Positions 1-8,529 of a stretch of DNA of 61,284 nucleotides are shown here, piece after piece. Made by a program: the position numbers and the translations under genes. The stretch is from the NCBI GenBank assembly GCA_002428325.1, contig DIVR01000047.1, positions 5,854-67,137 of the forward strand, given 5' to 3'. Under the pieces are notes generated by a model. It worked only from the letters and a program-made list of their open reading frames with translations. It was not told the DNA's origin and did not search any database. Every line of letters starts with the position of its first letter. Within the stretch, counting starts at the first letter, position 1. Origin of the DNA: a bacterium UBP4_UBA6127 (GTDB lineage: Bacteria > UBP4 > UBA4092).

Positions 1-2
1 CG

Positions 3-1385
3 GGGATGCGGACGGTCATTGGTGTTGCCATTCGGATTCCGGAGGAAGTTGCCAAAGCCGAATCAAACAGTACAGCGCTCCTGGATGTCTATAAATTTGG
101 CGCTGGGTTCAATATGCTGAATCCTTATCGATACGGGTTTGGATTCAAGTTGCATCATATCCTGCTGAGAGTAGCACGAATGATCGAAGATTGCGGGTAT
201 CATGCAGCCTCTTATTCCGGGACTCTTCCTCCTTTTAAAAATGATGCTACCGGGTTTGCAGAGATGGTTGGTTTAGGGAAACATGACGAGAATGGCCGTT
301 TCTCTATGCCTGAATTTGGGGAAAATGTCATTATGGGCGCGATTGTGACTGATGCTCCCCTGGATCCATCTCCTAAAATCAAAGGGGAGGTTATCATTTC
401 CCCTCAACCTAAAACACTGACTCCCCGAAAACTGCGGAGAGAATTGGAAGAATTAGCGGATAGAAACCTGGTCAGCCTCTTTGGGGTTGCCCCGGTGGAA
501 CGCTTTGACAGCCTTGTTGAAGATTTAAAGAAACAGGTCGATTTAAACGAAATAGGAGAATCGGTGATAGATAAGAACCTTGATTACCATGGTATATATA
601 AACCGGAAGTGGTCAGGGAGGATGTAAAGATTCAACATCCCAAAGATTATATGCCGGAAGCTAAATCTGTCATTGTGCTGGGAATGAATTTCCCGGAAGC
701 TATTATCAAAAATGCTAATTTACCGGATTCACAGCAGGTTGGAACTTATGCCTGTTTCCAGTATCAGACAGTTTTCGAACTGCGGTTTGCCTCTTGTGAA
801 CTTGCTAATTATCTCTCGAAACGGGGCTATAAAACCTTGATTTCAGAAAATATGTTAGGTGTAGGTTCTTTGGTGGATTCACATCGAGGGTTACTGCCGG
901 ATGCGCGTTGTAATGCTATTGAAGCTGTGGCAGCCGGGTTAGGCCAGATAGGGAAGAGCGGCTCGCTGCTAACCCCGGAGTTTGGTCCCCATCAGCGGCA
1001 GATAGTGATCATCACCGATGCGGAAATACCCATGGATGGGTTATACCAGGGTGAACCCCTTTGCCATGATTGTGAAATTTGTGTTGAACAATGCCCTATG
1101 ACAGCTTTAGGCGGCAATGATATTTCTCTTCATATTGATGGACAGGTCGTTGCCGTCCCTTCGGTGGACCGCCACCGTTGTGACTGGTCTAAGAAATACG
1201 CTCTCTGCGCCGAAGAAGGCCCGGCATTAATTGGGAACAAGACCCATGTGCCTAAGCCAGAGGGAGAAATAACTATTAAGACCATTGCTGAAGCCCTGTC
1301 TTTGCGGGACCCGATTATGAAACGCCGCCCTTGTATCCTGGAAACCTGCCTGCATAAATGCCCGGCTGGTAACCATCATAATTAA
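3..1385 (+). CDS. QueG-like 4Fe-4S protein with internally duplicated domain (probably 5'-truncated by window edge)
   Basis: The second half (residues about 221-365, counted from the Met at base 6) has the layout of epoxyqueuosine reductase and reductive dehalogenase proteins: a GLGQIGKSG...PEFGP segment, a viTDaeiP strand, then a C-x2-C-x2-C-x3-CP iron-sulfur motif at Cys353, 356, 359 and 363, with more cysteines near the C terminus. Residues 3-120 repeat the same fold signature (VIGVAIRIPEE; GLGKHDENG; PEFGENVIMGAIVTDAPLDP) without the cysteine cluster, so the protein looks like a tandem duplication with a degenerate first copy. The frame is open to the window edge, the first copy begins mid-domain, and no spaced SD precedes the Met, so the true start is probably upstream. 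The substrate is unknown; a role as QueG itself is not established. A terminator follows the stop. Confidence 0.75.
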   Translation, partial: GMRTVIGVAIRIPEEVAKAESNSTALLDVYKFGAGFNMLNPYRYGFGFKLHHILLRVARMIEDCGYHAASYSGTLPPFKNDATGFAEMVGLGKHDENGRFSMPEFGENVIMGAIVTDAPLDPSPKIKGEVIISPQPKTLTPRKLRRELEELADRNLVSLFGVAPVERFDSLVEDLKKQVDLNEIGESVIDKNLDYHGIYKPEVVREDVKIQHPKDYMPEAKSVIVLGMNFPEAIIKNANLPDSQQVGTYACFQYQTVFELRFASCELANYLSKRGYKTLISENMLGVGSLVDSHRGLLPDARCNAIEAVAAGLGQIGKSGSLLTPEFGPHQRQIVIITDAEIPMDGLYQGEPLCHDCEICVEQCPMTALGGNDISLHIDGQVVAVPSVDRHRCDWSKKYALCAEEGPALIGNKTHVPKPEGEITIKTIAEALSLRDPIMKRRPCILETCLHKCPAGNHHN

Positions 1386-1428
1386 ACAGCTATTCTATAC
1401 CCCCGTTTAACTTACTTTTATCCACTAG

Positions 1429-1463
1429 GATGCCTGATGGAATTTATCAGGCATCTTTTTTTT
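1429..1463 (+). terminator. Rho-independent terminator of the QueG-like gene
   Basis: A 10-bp perfect stem (gatgcctgat / atcaggcatc) with a 7-nt loop is followed by eight T residues, 44 bases after the stop codon. Confidence 0.9.
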
Positions 1464-1695
1464 ATTGACCTTTATTTGAGACAGCTGTCAAAGATGTGAG
1501 GTGGGGAGTTCATAATTTGAGCCCTGATCAGAAATCAGCGATACATGGAGGATCCTGACATAAAGTCTTGAAGTAAGAAATAGTTTTCAGGTTAAGCCAG
1601 GCTAAAAGTTTCACGAAAGAACTAAAGACAGTCCGGATCGATGTATCGCGGAACTTGAGTTCCGTGTAGTTTATCTGCTTTCCATTCCCTACTGT
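1464..1695. other. Intergenic region with inverted repeats, no gene seen
   Basis: No convincing ORF lies here. The core palindrome gacagctgtc sits at 1480-1489 and recurs twice elsewhere in the window. An imperfect inverted repeat pairs 1538-1559 (gcgatacat...) with 1631-1650 (...atgtatcgc), enclosing about 70 nt. A small hairpin (cggaact/agttccg) lies at 1649-1664. It could be a remnant of a mobile element or a structured RNA; nothing identifies it. Confidence 0.3.
1480..1489. repeat. Palindrome GACAGCTGTC, copy 1
   Basis: A 10-bp perfect palindrome followed by AAAG on the right arm. The same core occurs, extended to 18 and 20 bp, at 47284-47301 and 60968-60987. Confidence 0.5.
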
Positions 1696-1737
1696 CAAAA
1701 GAAAGGGCAGCCAGATTAATCTCGGCCGCCCTTTCTT
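1696..1737 (-). terminator. Terminator of purD
   Basis: Two 14-nt arms (1699-1712 and 1724-1737) pair with one mismatch around an 11-nt loop. Read on the minus strand the hairpin is followed by TTTT, about 20 bases after the purD stop. Confidence 0.8.
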
Positions 1738-1757
1738 GGTTTCATTTATATTAAGTT

Positions 1758-3065
1758 TTAGGCTTTATCATCCGCTCCGATATCTTTACGGTGATGTATT
1801 TTATCGAAATGGATTTTTCGGAGGGCTTTATAGACTTTATCACGGGCCGCAGGGATAGAGTTTTCCAAAGCAACCACATTCAGGACTCGGCCGCCGTTGG
1901 TGACTATCTGGTTTCCCTCCCGGATGGTGCCGGCATGGAAAACCATAACCGCCTCAGAGTCAGAATCTTTTGGATCAAAATCTTCCAGTCCTGAGATGGG
2001 CAAACCTTTTCTGAAGGGGCCGGGATATCCCCCGGATGCCAGGACGACACAGACAGCCGCTCTTGAGTCCCACTCAATTTTCAGAGAATCCAGATTTCCC
2101 TCAATACAAGCCATCATAATATCCACCAAATCAGTTTTCAGTCTGGGGAGGATGACCTGGGTTTCCGGGTCTCCAAACCGGCAATTAAATTCCAGGACAT
2201 AAGGGGTGCCATCCACAATCATTAATCCTGCATACAAGACCCCTTTATAGGTTATCCCTTCAGAAGTCAGGCCGGCTATTGTTGGGATCATGACGGTTTT
2301 CATGATCGTTTCTTGAAGTTCAGGGGTCATGACAGGGGAAGGAGAAATGCATCCCATCCCACCGGTGTTGGGCCCTTCCTGGTTATCAAAGGCTCTTTTA
2401 TAATCCTGGGCGGTGACCATCGGGACAATGGTCTGCCCATCGGTGAAAGCCAGAAGAGAAATTTCTCTTCCTTCCAGGCATTCTTCCACAATTACTTTCT
2501 TGCCGGCATCTCCAAAGACCATTTCCGCCATACACTGGGATAATCCGGCAAAGGCCTCATCCATGGTTTTGCAGATAAAAACACCTTTACCGGCGGCTAA
2601 TCCATCAGCTTTAATGACCAGTTTGAAATCAGCCGGGTTATCAGGATTTTCAAATCGGTTTTGGACATAGTCCTGGGCTTCTTTAAAATCCTCAAAAACC
2701 CGATAATCAGCCGAAGGAATATTATGCCGTTTCAGAAAATCTTTGCAGAAGATTTTACTACCTTCCAGCTGGGAAGCTGCCATGTTGGGACCAAAAGCCT
2801 TTTTGCCGTTTGCATTCAGTGAATCGACCAATCCTTTTACCAGGGGGGCTTCCGGACCCACCACCGTTAAATCAATCTGATTGGTTTCTATAAAATGATT
2901 CAGTTCACCGGCTTGTGACCAGTGTCCGGTTTTATGTAATTTAGCAATCTGGCCGATACCGGCATTCCCCGGCATGCACCAGAGATTTTCCACCTGAGGC
3001 GACTGAACCAGTTTCCAGGCAATAGCATGTTCCCGTCCACCGGAACCGATCAATAATATATTCAT
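1758..3065 (-). CDS. purD: Phosphoribosylamine--glycine ligase
   Basis: Catalyses ATP-dependent joining of glycine to 5-phosphoribosylamine to give GAR, the second step of de novo purine synthesis, in the cytosol. The 435-residue length is normal for PurD. The N terminus MNILLIGSGGREHAIAWKL is the classic PurD start; the ATP-grasp core is visible as DGLAAGKGV (about residue 155), GREISLLAFTDG (about 205) and the FNCRFGDPETQ motif (about 295). Start: ATG with AAGGAG about 9 nt upstream, lying in the last codons of the exonuclease gene, from which it is separated by only 14 nt. It is therefore probably the last gene of an operon with the exonuclease and histidine kinase. No other pur genes are in the window. 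Confidence 0.97.
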   Translation of the reverse strand: MNILLIGSGGREHAIAWKLVQSPQVENLWCMPGNAGIGQIAKLHKTGHWSQAGELNHFIETNQIDLTVVGPEAPLVKGLVDSLNANGKKAFGPNMAASQLEGSKIFCKDFLKRHNIPSADYRVFEDFKEAQDYVQNRFENPDNPADFKLVIKADGLAAGKGVFICKTMDEAFAGLSQCMAEMVFGDAGKKVIVEECLEGREISLLAFTDGQTIVPMVTAQDYKRAFDNQEGPNTGGMGCISPSPVMTPELQETIMKTVMIPTIAGLTSEGITYKGVLYAGLMIVDGTPYVLEFNCRFGDPETQVILPRLKTDLVDIMMACIEGNLDSLKIEWDSRAAVCVVLASGGYPGPFRKGLPISGLEDFDPKDSDSEAVMVFHAGTIREGNQIVTNGGRVLNVVALENSIPAARDKVYKALRKIHFDKIHHRKDIGADDKA

Positions 3066-3079
3066 AAGTCTTACTCCTT

Positions 3080-3973
3080 CTATCGTTCGTTCTTATCCGT
3101 TAAGGGGTCAAATGAGGATTTCTCCGGTGAATCAGGGAAAATCGATACAGAGAGAATCCTTTCCAGGGAAATCTGATGTTGTTTCTGTTTATCAGGTTCC
3201 AGGGCCAGAAGGTACTGGTCTCCATTATGGACCAGAATATCTAAAGGTTCCGCCAGAATTTTATGGGATTTATCGGTTCCTTCCCGATATTCCAGGGAAA
3301 CCAATCCCGAATATTTAAACATCTCTTCCAATTGAGAAGACATCTGGAAGAAGGCAGGCTCAGGGAAAATCATTCCCCCTTCCTGCAATAATAAAAGGTC
3401 TTCCAGGGTTCGGGCACCGCTACCCTGAAAATCCTGAAGGAACCTATCAACTATTTTCACCAACAGTTCAATATCTCCCAAAGCCCGGTGAAGGGTTCCG
3501 GCCTGCAGACCCAGGGCTTTGCCGATATGGGACAACCGATTTCCCGGAAATTTATAATATTTTCTGGCGAGAAAAAGGGAATCTATCACCGGATTGGATA
3601 AAGAAGGTTTCCGGATAACCCTTAACTGAAGCTGCAAAAATCCCATATCAAAAGGAGCATTATGCATTACCAGAACCGAGTCTTTCAGGAAATCCAGTAT
3701 TTCATCCGCAGCCTGCCTGAAATAAGGTTGGCCTTCCACCATCTCATTAGTAATATGGTTAATGGCGCTGGCTTCTTTGGGAATTTTCCTCCCCGGATTC
3801 AGGAGTTGTTCATAAGAGCCCAAGATTTTGCCACCCCGTGTTTTAATCATGGCAATTTCACAAATTCTGGCACCCTGATCGGGGTAGATGCCCGTCGTTT
3901 CTGTATCCAAAAAAACAAAGGGAATCTCACTCATCGGAGTGGATAGGGGGAGGGTAGGGTTCATTTGAACCAT
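3080..3973 (-). CDS. DnaQ-type 3'-5' exonuclease with C-terminal WYL-like domain
   Basis: Residues about 18-185 form a DEDDh exonuclease: FLDTETTG (Asp23, Glu25), MHNAPFD (Asp109) and HRALGDIE (His162, Asp167) supply the full metal-binding and catalytic set. This is the proofreading fold of DNA polymerase III epsilon, DinG and PolC. After a linker, residues about 220-280 (LVSLEYREG...AEPLDILVHNGDQYLLAL...ISLERILSV) look like a WYL domain, usually a nucleic-acid or ligand sensor in regulators. I did not expect that fusion; the WYL call rests on pattern only. The start codon overlaps the stop of the upstream kinase by one base (TAATG), implying translational coupling; purD follows 14 nt downstream. 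A second in-frame Met (residue 14) directly precedes the domain and is an alternative start. Confidence 0.85.
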   Translation of the reverse strand: MVQMNPTLPLSTPMSEIPFVFLDTETTGIYPDQGARICEIAMIKTRGGKILGSYEQLLNPGRKIPKEASAINHITNEMVEGQPYFRQAADEILDFLKDSVLVMHNAPFDMGFLQLQLRVIRKPSLSNPVIDSLFLARKYYKFPGNRLSHIGKALGLQAGTLHRALGDIELLVKIVDRFLQDFQGSGARTLEDLLLLQEGGMIFPEPAFFQMSSQLEEMFKYSGLVSLEYREGTDKSHKILAEPLDILVHNGDQYLLALEPDKQKQHQISLERILSVSIFPDSPEKSSFDPLTDKNER

Positions 3974-4851
3974 TAGTCCTCAACCTCAATAATATTATTA
4001 TCTTTTTCCTCAGCTTCAGCCGGGATCAAAGACCGTTCCTTCACCGGGAACAGGGCTATCGGCAGAGAGATAAAGGCGGTGGTAACACTCCCCGGAGAAG
4101 AGTCCAAGGTAATGGTTCCTCCCATATCTTCAATTGCCCTCCGAGTCAGAGGAAGTCCTAAACCGCTGCCGCTGGTTTTCGTGGTATAGAAAATATCAAA
4201 GACCTTTTTCAGGGTTTCTGTCGGAATCCCTTTACCGGTATCCGTCAGGGTGATTAAGACTTTATCTTTTTTCTGGAGCCGGGTCCGAATTGTAAAAGTC
4301 CCGCCTTCCTGCATGGCACCGGCTGCATTCAGGTATAAATTCATTAAGACTGACCGAAAAAGCTTTTCATCCAAAAGGACATAAGGCAGGTCATTACCCA
4401 GATAAGTTACCAGTTGGATTTTATCCCGTTCACTGGTGGGTTTAATGAATTCCACAAAGGATTCCAGGACCTTATTTACATCCATGGGTTTGAGTTCAGT
4501 GACTGAAGACCGGGCAAAATTCAGGAAATCAGAAAGAATCTGTTCCAGCCGTTGGACTTCTTTCAGGGAGACTTGCAGCCTCCTGAGCATATCAGGGTTG
4601 TCCTGTTGTTTGCAGTCTTCTTCCAGTAATTGTAGATTCAGATATATAGAATTGAGGGGATTCCTGAGTTCATGGGCCAGTTTACGGACGCTGCCTCCCA
4701 GGTAACCCAGCCGTTCAGCCGCCCGGAGCTTGGTTTCCAGTTCCTGTTGGGTTTTATTTGAATTGGAGGAATTTGTTTTATGAGAATTCATAGGTGGCTT
4801 CGGCCTCGGAGTCACTTTGTTCCATTTATTCATTATATTATCATATCCCAA
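3973..4851 (-). CDS. Soluble sensor histidine kinase (HisKA-HATPase)
   Basis: A 292-residue cytosolic kinase without membrane segments. After a polar N terminus and a short coiled-coil-like stretch, the H box is KLAHELRNPLNSIY (phospho-acceptor His60). The ATPase half carries the N box (NLYLNAAGAM), G1 (DTGKGI), F box (FDIFYTTK) and G2 (GSGLGLPL). It resembles the kinase core of NtrB/AtoS-type proteins with the sensor domain missing, so it may depend on a partner for input. No response regulator is encoded nearby. Its stop overlaps the start of the exonuclease (TAATG). The SD at the listed start is weak; ATG at 4833 (Met7) is an equal alternative. Confidence 0.9.
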   Translation of the reverse strand: MGYDNIMNKWNKVTPRPKPPMNSHKTNSSNSNKTQQELETKLRAAERLGYLGGSVRKLAHELRNPLNSIYLNLQLLEEDCKQQDNPDMLRRLQVSLKEVQRLEQILSDFLNFARSSVTELKPMDVNKVLESFVEFIKPTSERDKIQLVTYLGNDLPYVLLDEKLFRSVLMNLYLNAAGAMQEGGTFTIRTRLQKKDKVLITLTDTGKGIPTETLKKVFDIFYTTKTSGSGLGLPLTRRAIEDMGGTITLDSSPGSVTTAFISLPIALFPVKERSLIPAEAEEKDNNIIEVED

Positions 4852-4944
4852 GGGTACATGAAGCCAACAGGATATTACCTAAAAACGATGTAACAACCCC
4901 CAAAGGTTTGGTAGAAAAATAAAAAACCTTTTAAATTTTCCAGG

Positions 4945-6024
4945 TCAAAAATATTTTTCCAGGGCTTTCAGGACTCTTTCAGGGGAAAGATTTTTCATGC
5001 AGATATGTCCCAATCCCGGGCATTGGACTTTGAAACAGGGGCTGCAGGGAATATCCGGCGCCAGAATGACGGTGTCATGGGAATGCCGAGGTCCAGAATA
5101 TCCCGGATCGGAAGGTCCAAACAGGGCGGCGACCGGGATATTTAAAGCGCTGGCCAGATGCATCGGCCCAGAATCATGGGCAATCACCAGCTGAGATTTC
5201 TCCATTAAGGCTATTGTTTCCTGAAGGGTTGTTTTACCTGTCCAATCCATTAGGAGGAAGGGGTCCATTTTCCTCCTGATAGCATCAGATAGGGGGATAT
5301 CTTCTTTTCCACCAATCAGGATAATGAAAACCCCATATTTTTTCTTCAATTCTGTTGCCAGGACAGCATAAGCTTCAGGATACCAACGTTTAGTTTCCCA
5401 TCGGGCGCCTGGATGGATCAGAACCAGAGACTCTCCCTGCCAGCCTGATTGTCCCAATTTATCCCCAACCGATTTTCTGGATTCAGGGGAGACTTTGAAA
5501 CTCATTGGTTCATCAGGAAGAGGCACTGGACAGCAGGTTTCCCCTGCATAGAGTTTATGAAAAGCTGATACTACATAGGCATACTGGTCGGAGACATGGG
5601 TTATATCTTTGGGAATCTGGATTTTCCAGTTATAAAAGAGGGTGCTTCCTTCCCGGGCATGAGTCATTCCCACCCGATGGGAGGCTCCAGAAAAAAAACT
5701 GATCAATCCTGAACGTAGCAAACCCTGAAAATCAAAGACAATATCAAATTTCTTCTTTCTCAACCCTTGAATAAAAGCAACCAATTTTCCCAGGTTTTTG
5801 AATTGACCAAAAGCTATCCGGTCAAAGGGGATGATTTCATCTAGCCAGGGATTCTCTTCCAGAAAAGGGATAAAAGCCTGATTTACGACCCAGGCAATAT
5901 AGGCCTGGGGATATTGGAGCCGAATCTGCCGTAAGGCCGGGAGAGTTAATATTACATCTCCCATGGCGCTGGGTTTGAATATCAGAATTCGAGGTGATGG
6001 GTTTGATTTAGCATTCTCAGACAT
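4945..6024 (-). CDS. GT9 glycosyltransferase, ADP-heptose:LPS heptosyltransferase type
   Basis: Has the GT9 (heptosyltransferase I/II, WaaC/WaaF) layout: an N-terminal Rossmann domain starting ILIFKPSAMGDVILTLPALRQI, and a C-terminal nucleotide-sugar domain with VLIHPGARWETKRWYPEAYA and HDSGPMHLASALNIPVAALFGPSDPGYSGP. The cysteine-rich CSPCFKVQCPGLGHICM segment near the end is also common in this family. 359 residues is a usual length. Such enzymes add heptose to lipid A-core at the inner membrane and so point to an LPS-bearing diderm; the exact donor is not provable here. No clear SD precedes the ATG; a TATGAT sequence about 10 nt upstream leaves room for a near-leaderless transcript. Confidence 0.9.
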   Translation of the reverse strand: MSENAKSNPSPRILIFKPSAMGDVILTLPALRQIRLQYPQAYIAWVVNQAFIPFLEENPWLDEIIPFDRIAFGQFKNLGKLVAFIQGLRKKKFDIVFDFQGLLRSGLISFFSGASHRVGMTHAREGSTLFYNWKIQIPKDITHVSDQYAYVVSAFHKLYAGETCCPVPLPDEPMSFKVSPESRKSVGDKLGQSGWQGESLVLIHPGARWETKRWYPEAYAVLATELKKKYGVFIILIGGKEDIPLSDAIRRKMDPFLLMDWTGKTTLQETIALMEKSQLVIAHDSGPMHLASALNIPVAALFGPSDPGYSGPRHSHDTVILAPDIPCSPCFKVQCPGLGHICMKNLSPERVLKALEKYF

Positions 6025-6147
6025 AGTTAATAACCATCATATCAAAGGGACCCAGCCACTGCCATTAGGAAACGAGATTTTCTCATCATTTAGTAAGCCC
6101 TTTTGCTAGAATGAATGGAATATTTTATTCCAGAAGGATTTTTTATA

Positions 6148-6969
6148 ATGGCAGATAAAGAATCGAAAATTAGAGTCTTATTTATCGGTGCCCATCCGGA
6201 TGATAACGATATCCGGGGCGGCGGCACCGCCCTGCTCTATACCCGGCTGGGCCATCAGGTGAAATTTATCTCGGTAACCAATGGGGATGCCGGCCATCAA
6301 TCTATGGCCGGAGCTACCTTAGCTCGCCGGCGGGCGGAGGAAGCCCGGAAAGCCGGGGGATATGGTGGATTTGAATATATTACCCTCGATAACCATGATG
6401 GGGAGTTGGAACCGACCCTGGAAAATCGAAAAAAGATTATCAGGCTGATTCGTGAATTTAAACCCGGCTTGGTTATCACCCACCGGCCTAATGATTACCA
6501 TCCTGACCATCGTTATACCTCCACCCTGGTACAGGATGCTATGTATATGGTAACCGTGCCTAATATCTGCCCGGATACACCTTTTTTGGAATATAACCCG
6601 GTGTTGGTCTATCTGCAGGATAATTTTACCAAACCCCAGCCTTTCCAGGCCTCAGTGGTGGTGGCAATCGATGAGATTCTTCCTCAAAAACTGAAACTGT
6701 TGGATTTCCATGTCTCCCAAGTTTATGAATGGCTACCCTATAATTATGGATATCTGGATAAAGTTCCTACGGACCGGGAAGGAAGACTGGCTCTGTTGAA
6801 AGAGTTTTGGGCTCCTCGATGGGTGGCTGAACCTTTCCGGGACTTATTGATTCAGGAATATGGCACGGAAAAAGGTAAAGATATCCAGTATGCAGAGGCT
6901 TTTGAGGCCGGTGAACATGGGGCTTCCCTGACCCCGGATAATATCCACCAACTCTTTCCTTTCTTCTAA
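6148..6969 (+). CDS. PIG-L family Zn-dependent deacetylase
   Basis: Belongs to the LmbE/PIG-L fold that removes N-acetyl groups from GlcNAc-containing substrates (MshB, BshB, chitooligosaccharide deacetylases). Seen: the AHPDDND motif near the N terminus, GGG-TALLYTRLGHQVKFISVTNGDAGHQ, and HRPNDYHPDHRYT, which together give the His/Asp zinc site. I chose ATG 6148 because AGAAGG lies 10 nt upstream and a TAGAAT -10-like box at 6107-6112 would give a short leader; the frame is open from 6115, adding 11 unconserved residues. It is divergent from the GT9 gene and followed by a hairpin terminator. It lies near amino-sugar hydrolases, but the substrate is unknown. Confidence 0.9.
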   Translation: MADKESKIRVLFIGAHPDDNDIRGGGTALLYTRLGHQVKFISVTNGDAGHQSMAGATLARRRAEEARKAGGYGGFEYITLDNHDGELEPTLENRKKIIRLIREFKPGLVITHRPNDYHPDHRYTSTLVQDAMYMVTVPNICPDTPFLEYNPVLVYLQDNFTKPQPFQASVVVAIDEILPQKLKLLDFHVSQVYEWLPYNYGYLDKVPTDREGRLALLKEFWAPRWVAEPFRDLLIQEYGTEKGKDIQYAEAFEAGEHGASLTPDNIHQLFPFF

Positions 6970-6982
6970 AAAACGAATCTTT

Positions 6983-7013
6983 TCGGGGAACCTTTTAAAT
7001 ATTGGTTCCCCGA
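6983..7013 (+). terminator. Hairpin terminator after the PIG-L gene
   Basis: A 10-bp perfect stem (tcggggaacc / ggttccccga) with an 11-nt A/T loop starts 14 nt after the stop. The following bases are U-rich but interrupted. Confidence 0.7.
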
Positions 7014-7128
7014 ATATCTTACTATCCTCTTCTTTATCATCAGGCCATCTCTTTTCTGCCGATATTGCTATTTAATCGGACTAGGGATATTATAATTTTA
7101 GGATGCTTGAACTTATAAAGAGGGACCT

Positions 7129-7857
7129 ATGAATAGTGCAGTACAAAAAAATAATATTTTAATCATTCTGGTTGTTATGGTGGGAATCCTGTTATTGCCG
7201 GACACCTTGAAGGGATATGGTAATACTTATCCAGCCGGAGAAAATAGAATATCCCAGGGAACTCAGGATAATTCAATAATGGATACTCCCCGGAATAATA
7301 AGCAACCTTCCCAAAAACAACCAGCGAGGTTTCATGACAGTCCTTCCGAAAGTTTATATTATCTTACCTTGGCCACTTTGGGAGACAGGGAATGCAGTCA
7401 GAGGGTCCTGGCCGCTTTAACCCTCTCATCAACGGAATTTGTTCATAAAGGGCTTTCAATTTTTTCATCCAATACCTCTTTTTATGTAACACAGTCCTTC
7501 TATAAAAACTTAAGCGGGATAACTTCTGCCAGGCTGGAAAATAAACTGATTGAATTACTGAAAGATAAACGATGCCAACAAGCGGCCATGAATTCTCTGG
7601 CTGCCATAAACAGCCGTAAAGCCGTTCCATTTCTAAACGAGATATTGCTGAAAGATAAGGAGGTTGCGAACAGAATGGCGGCTGTGGGGATACTCACGCA
7701 AATCAAAGATAAGAGAAGCTTATATCCCCTGATTGAGGCTGCTAAAAATGATTCTGATTTTATGGTTCGGAATTCCAGTTTAATATTTTTAAAATCAGCC
7801 TGGGGGTATGACACCTCCCAAATCATCATACTGGATGATAATTTAAAGTCTCGGTGA
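7129..7857 (+). CDS. Exported HEAT-repeat protein of unknown function
   Basis: 242 residues. A hydrophobic N-terminal segment (about residues 9-28, IILVVMVGILLLPD) looks like a signal peptide or anchor. A polar, Asn/Gln-rich linker follows, then helical repeats in the C-terminal 150 residues: RCQQAAMNSLAAINSRKAVPFL, EVANRMAAVGILTQIKDKRSLYPLI and a following partial unit, matching HEAT/PBS-lyase-like repeats. Such repeats are protein-binding scaffolds; no enzyme motif is visible. The 3' end overlaps the convergent membrane-protein gene by 15 nt, so the two mRNAs are complementary at their ends. Confidence 0.75.
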   Translation: MNSAVQKNNILIILVVMVGILLLPDTLKGYGNTYPAGENRISQGTQDNSIMDTPRNNKQPSQKQPARFHDSPSESLYYLTLATLGDRECSQRVLAALTLSSTEFVHKGLSIFSSNTSFYVTQSFYKNLSGITSARLENKLIELLKDKRCQQAAMNSLAAINSRKAVPFLNEILLKDKEVANRMAAVGILTQIKDKRSLYPLIEAAKNDSDFMVRNSSLIFLKSAWGYDTSQIIILDDNLKSR

Positions 7858-8358
7858 ACCTTCTTTCCAGATGAGTCTGATAGCGGCTTCCAATTCCTGG
7901 GGTTTCTGGGTTCCCAGCATGATATGCTTACCATTAGCAAACTCCAATTTAACCCCCTGGGTTCCTTTACAGTTATAACATCGGCCTTTGGGAGCATATC
8001 GAATTCCCCATCCCCCATAATCGCCCAGGGGAGAATAGGAAACAGCCTGTACTTTGATACAGGTATCCAGGGGGATTTCCTTGAAATGCAGATGGAACGG
8101 GATATATCGGATAAAAATTCCGGATTCTCTGACTTCGATAACCAGCCTGGCGGAGAAAAACAAAATCTCCACCAGGGTGAGGACACCCATCACCAGAATA
8201 AAGGGGATATAAAAATCATTACTCAGTTTTCCAGCAGTTTTAAGGTTAAAATAGGTATAACCCATTACCCCTAAAGCTATCGCCCAGCAAAGACCAATGC
8301 CCCAGAAGCATACCAAGCCGAATTTCTGGGTTTCTCTGTAAATCAAATTATTTGACAT
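7843..8358 (-). CDS. Two-TM membrane protein with PH-like cytosolic domain (DUF6141-like)
   Basis: 171 residues. Two membrane helices (about residues 13-35 and 48-70, with VCFWGIGLCWAIALGVMGY and FILVMGVLTLVEILFFSARL) are followed by a beta-rich domain: RESGIFIRYIPFHLHFKEIPLD, YSPLGDYGGWGIRY, GVKLEFANGKHIMLGTQKPQELEAAI. That pattern, ending in a statement about indices or thresholds and a C-terminal helix, is typical of bacterial PH-like domains and of the uncharacterised DUF6141 type. No catalytic residues are apparent. It converges with, and overlaps, the HEAT-repeat gene. Confidence 0.7.
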   Translation of the reverse strand: MSNNLIYRETQKFGLVCFWGIGLCWAIALGVMGYTYFNLKTAGKLSNDFYIPFILVMGVLTLVEILFFSARLVIEVRESGIFIRYIPFHLHFKEIPLDTCIKVQAVSYSPLGDYGGWGIRYAPKGRCYNCKGTQGVKLEFANGKHIMLGTQKPQELEAAIRLIWKEGSPRL

Positions 8359-8529
8359 AAATTAGGATGTTCCCTGAAAAGTGATTTGCTGCTCATAATA
8401 TAACTTGGCCACCTGAAAATTTCAAATAAGATTCGATATCGTATCCTCCCTTCCTGAGACAGGTTGCCTCCCTTAGTAAAAACCCATAGAATGGGAGAAT
8501 TGTTTCAAAAGGAAAAGGTATTATTAATA

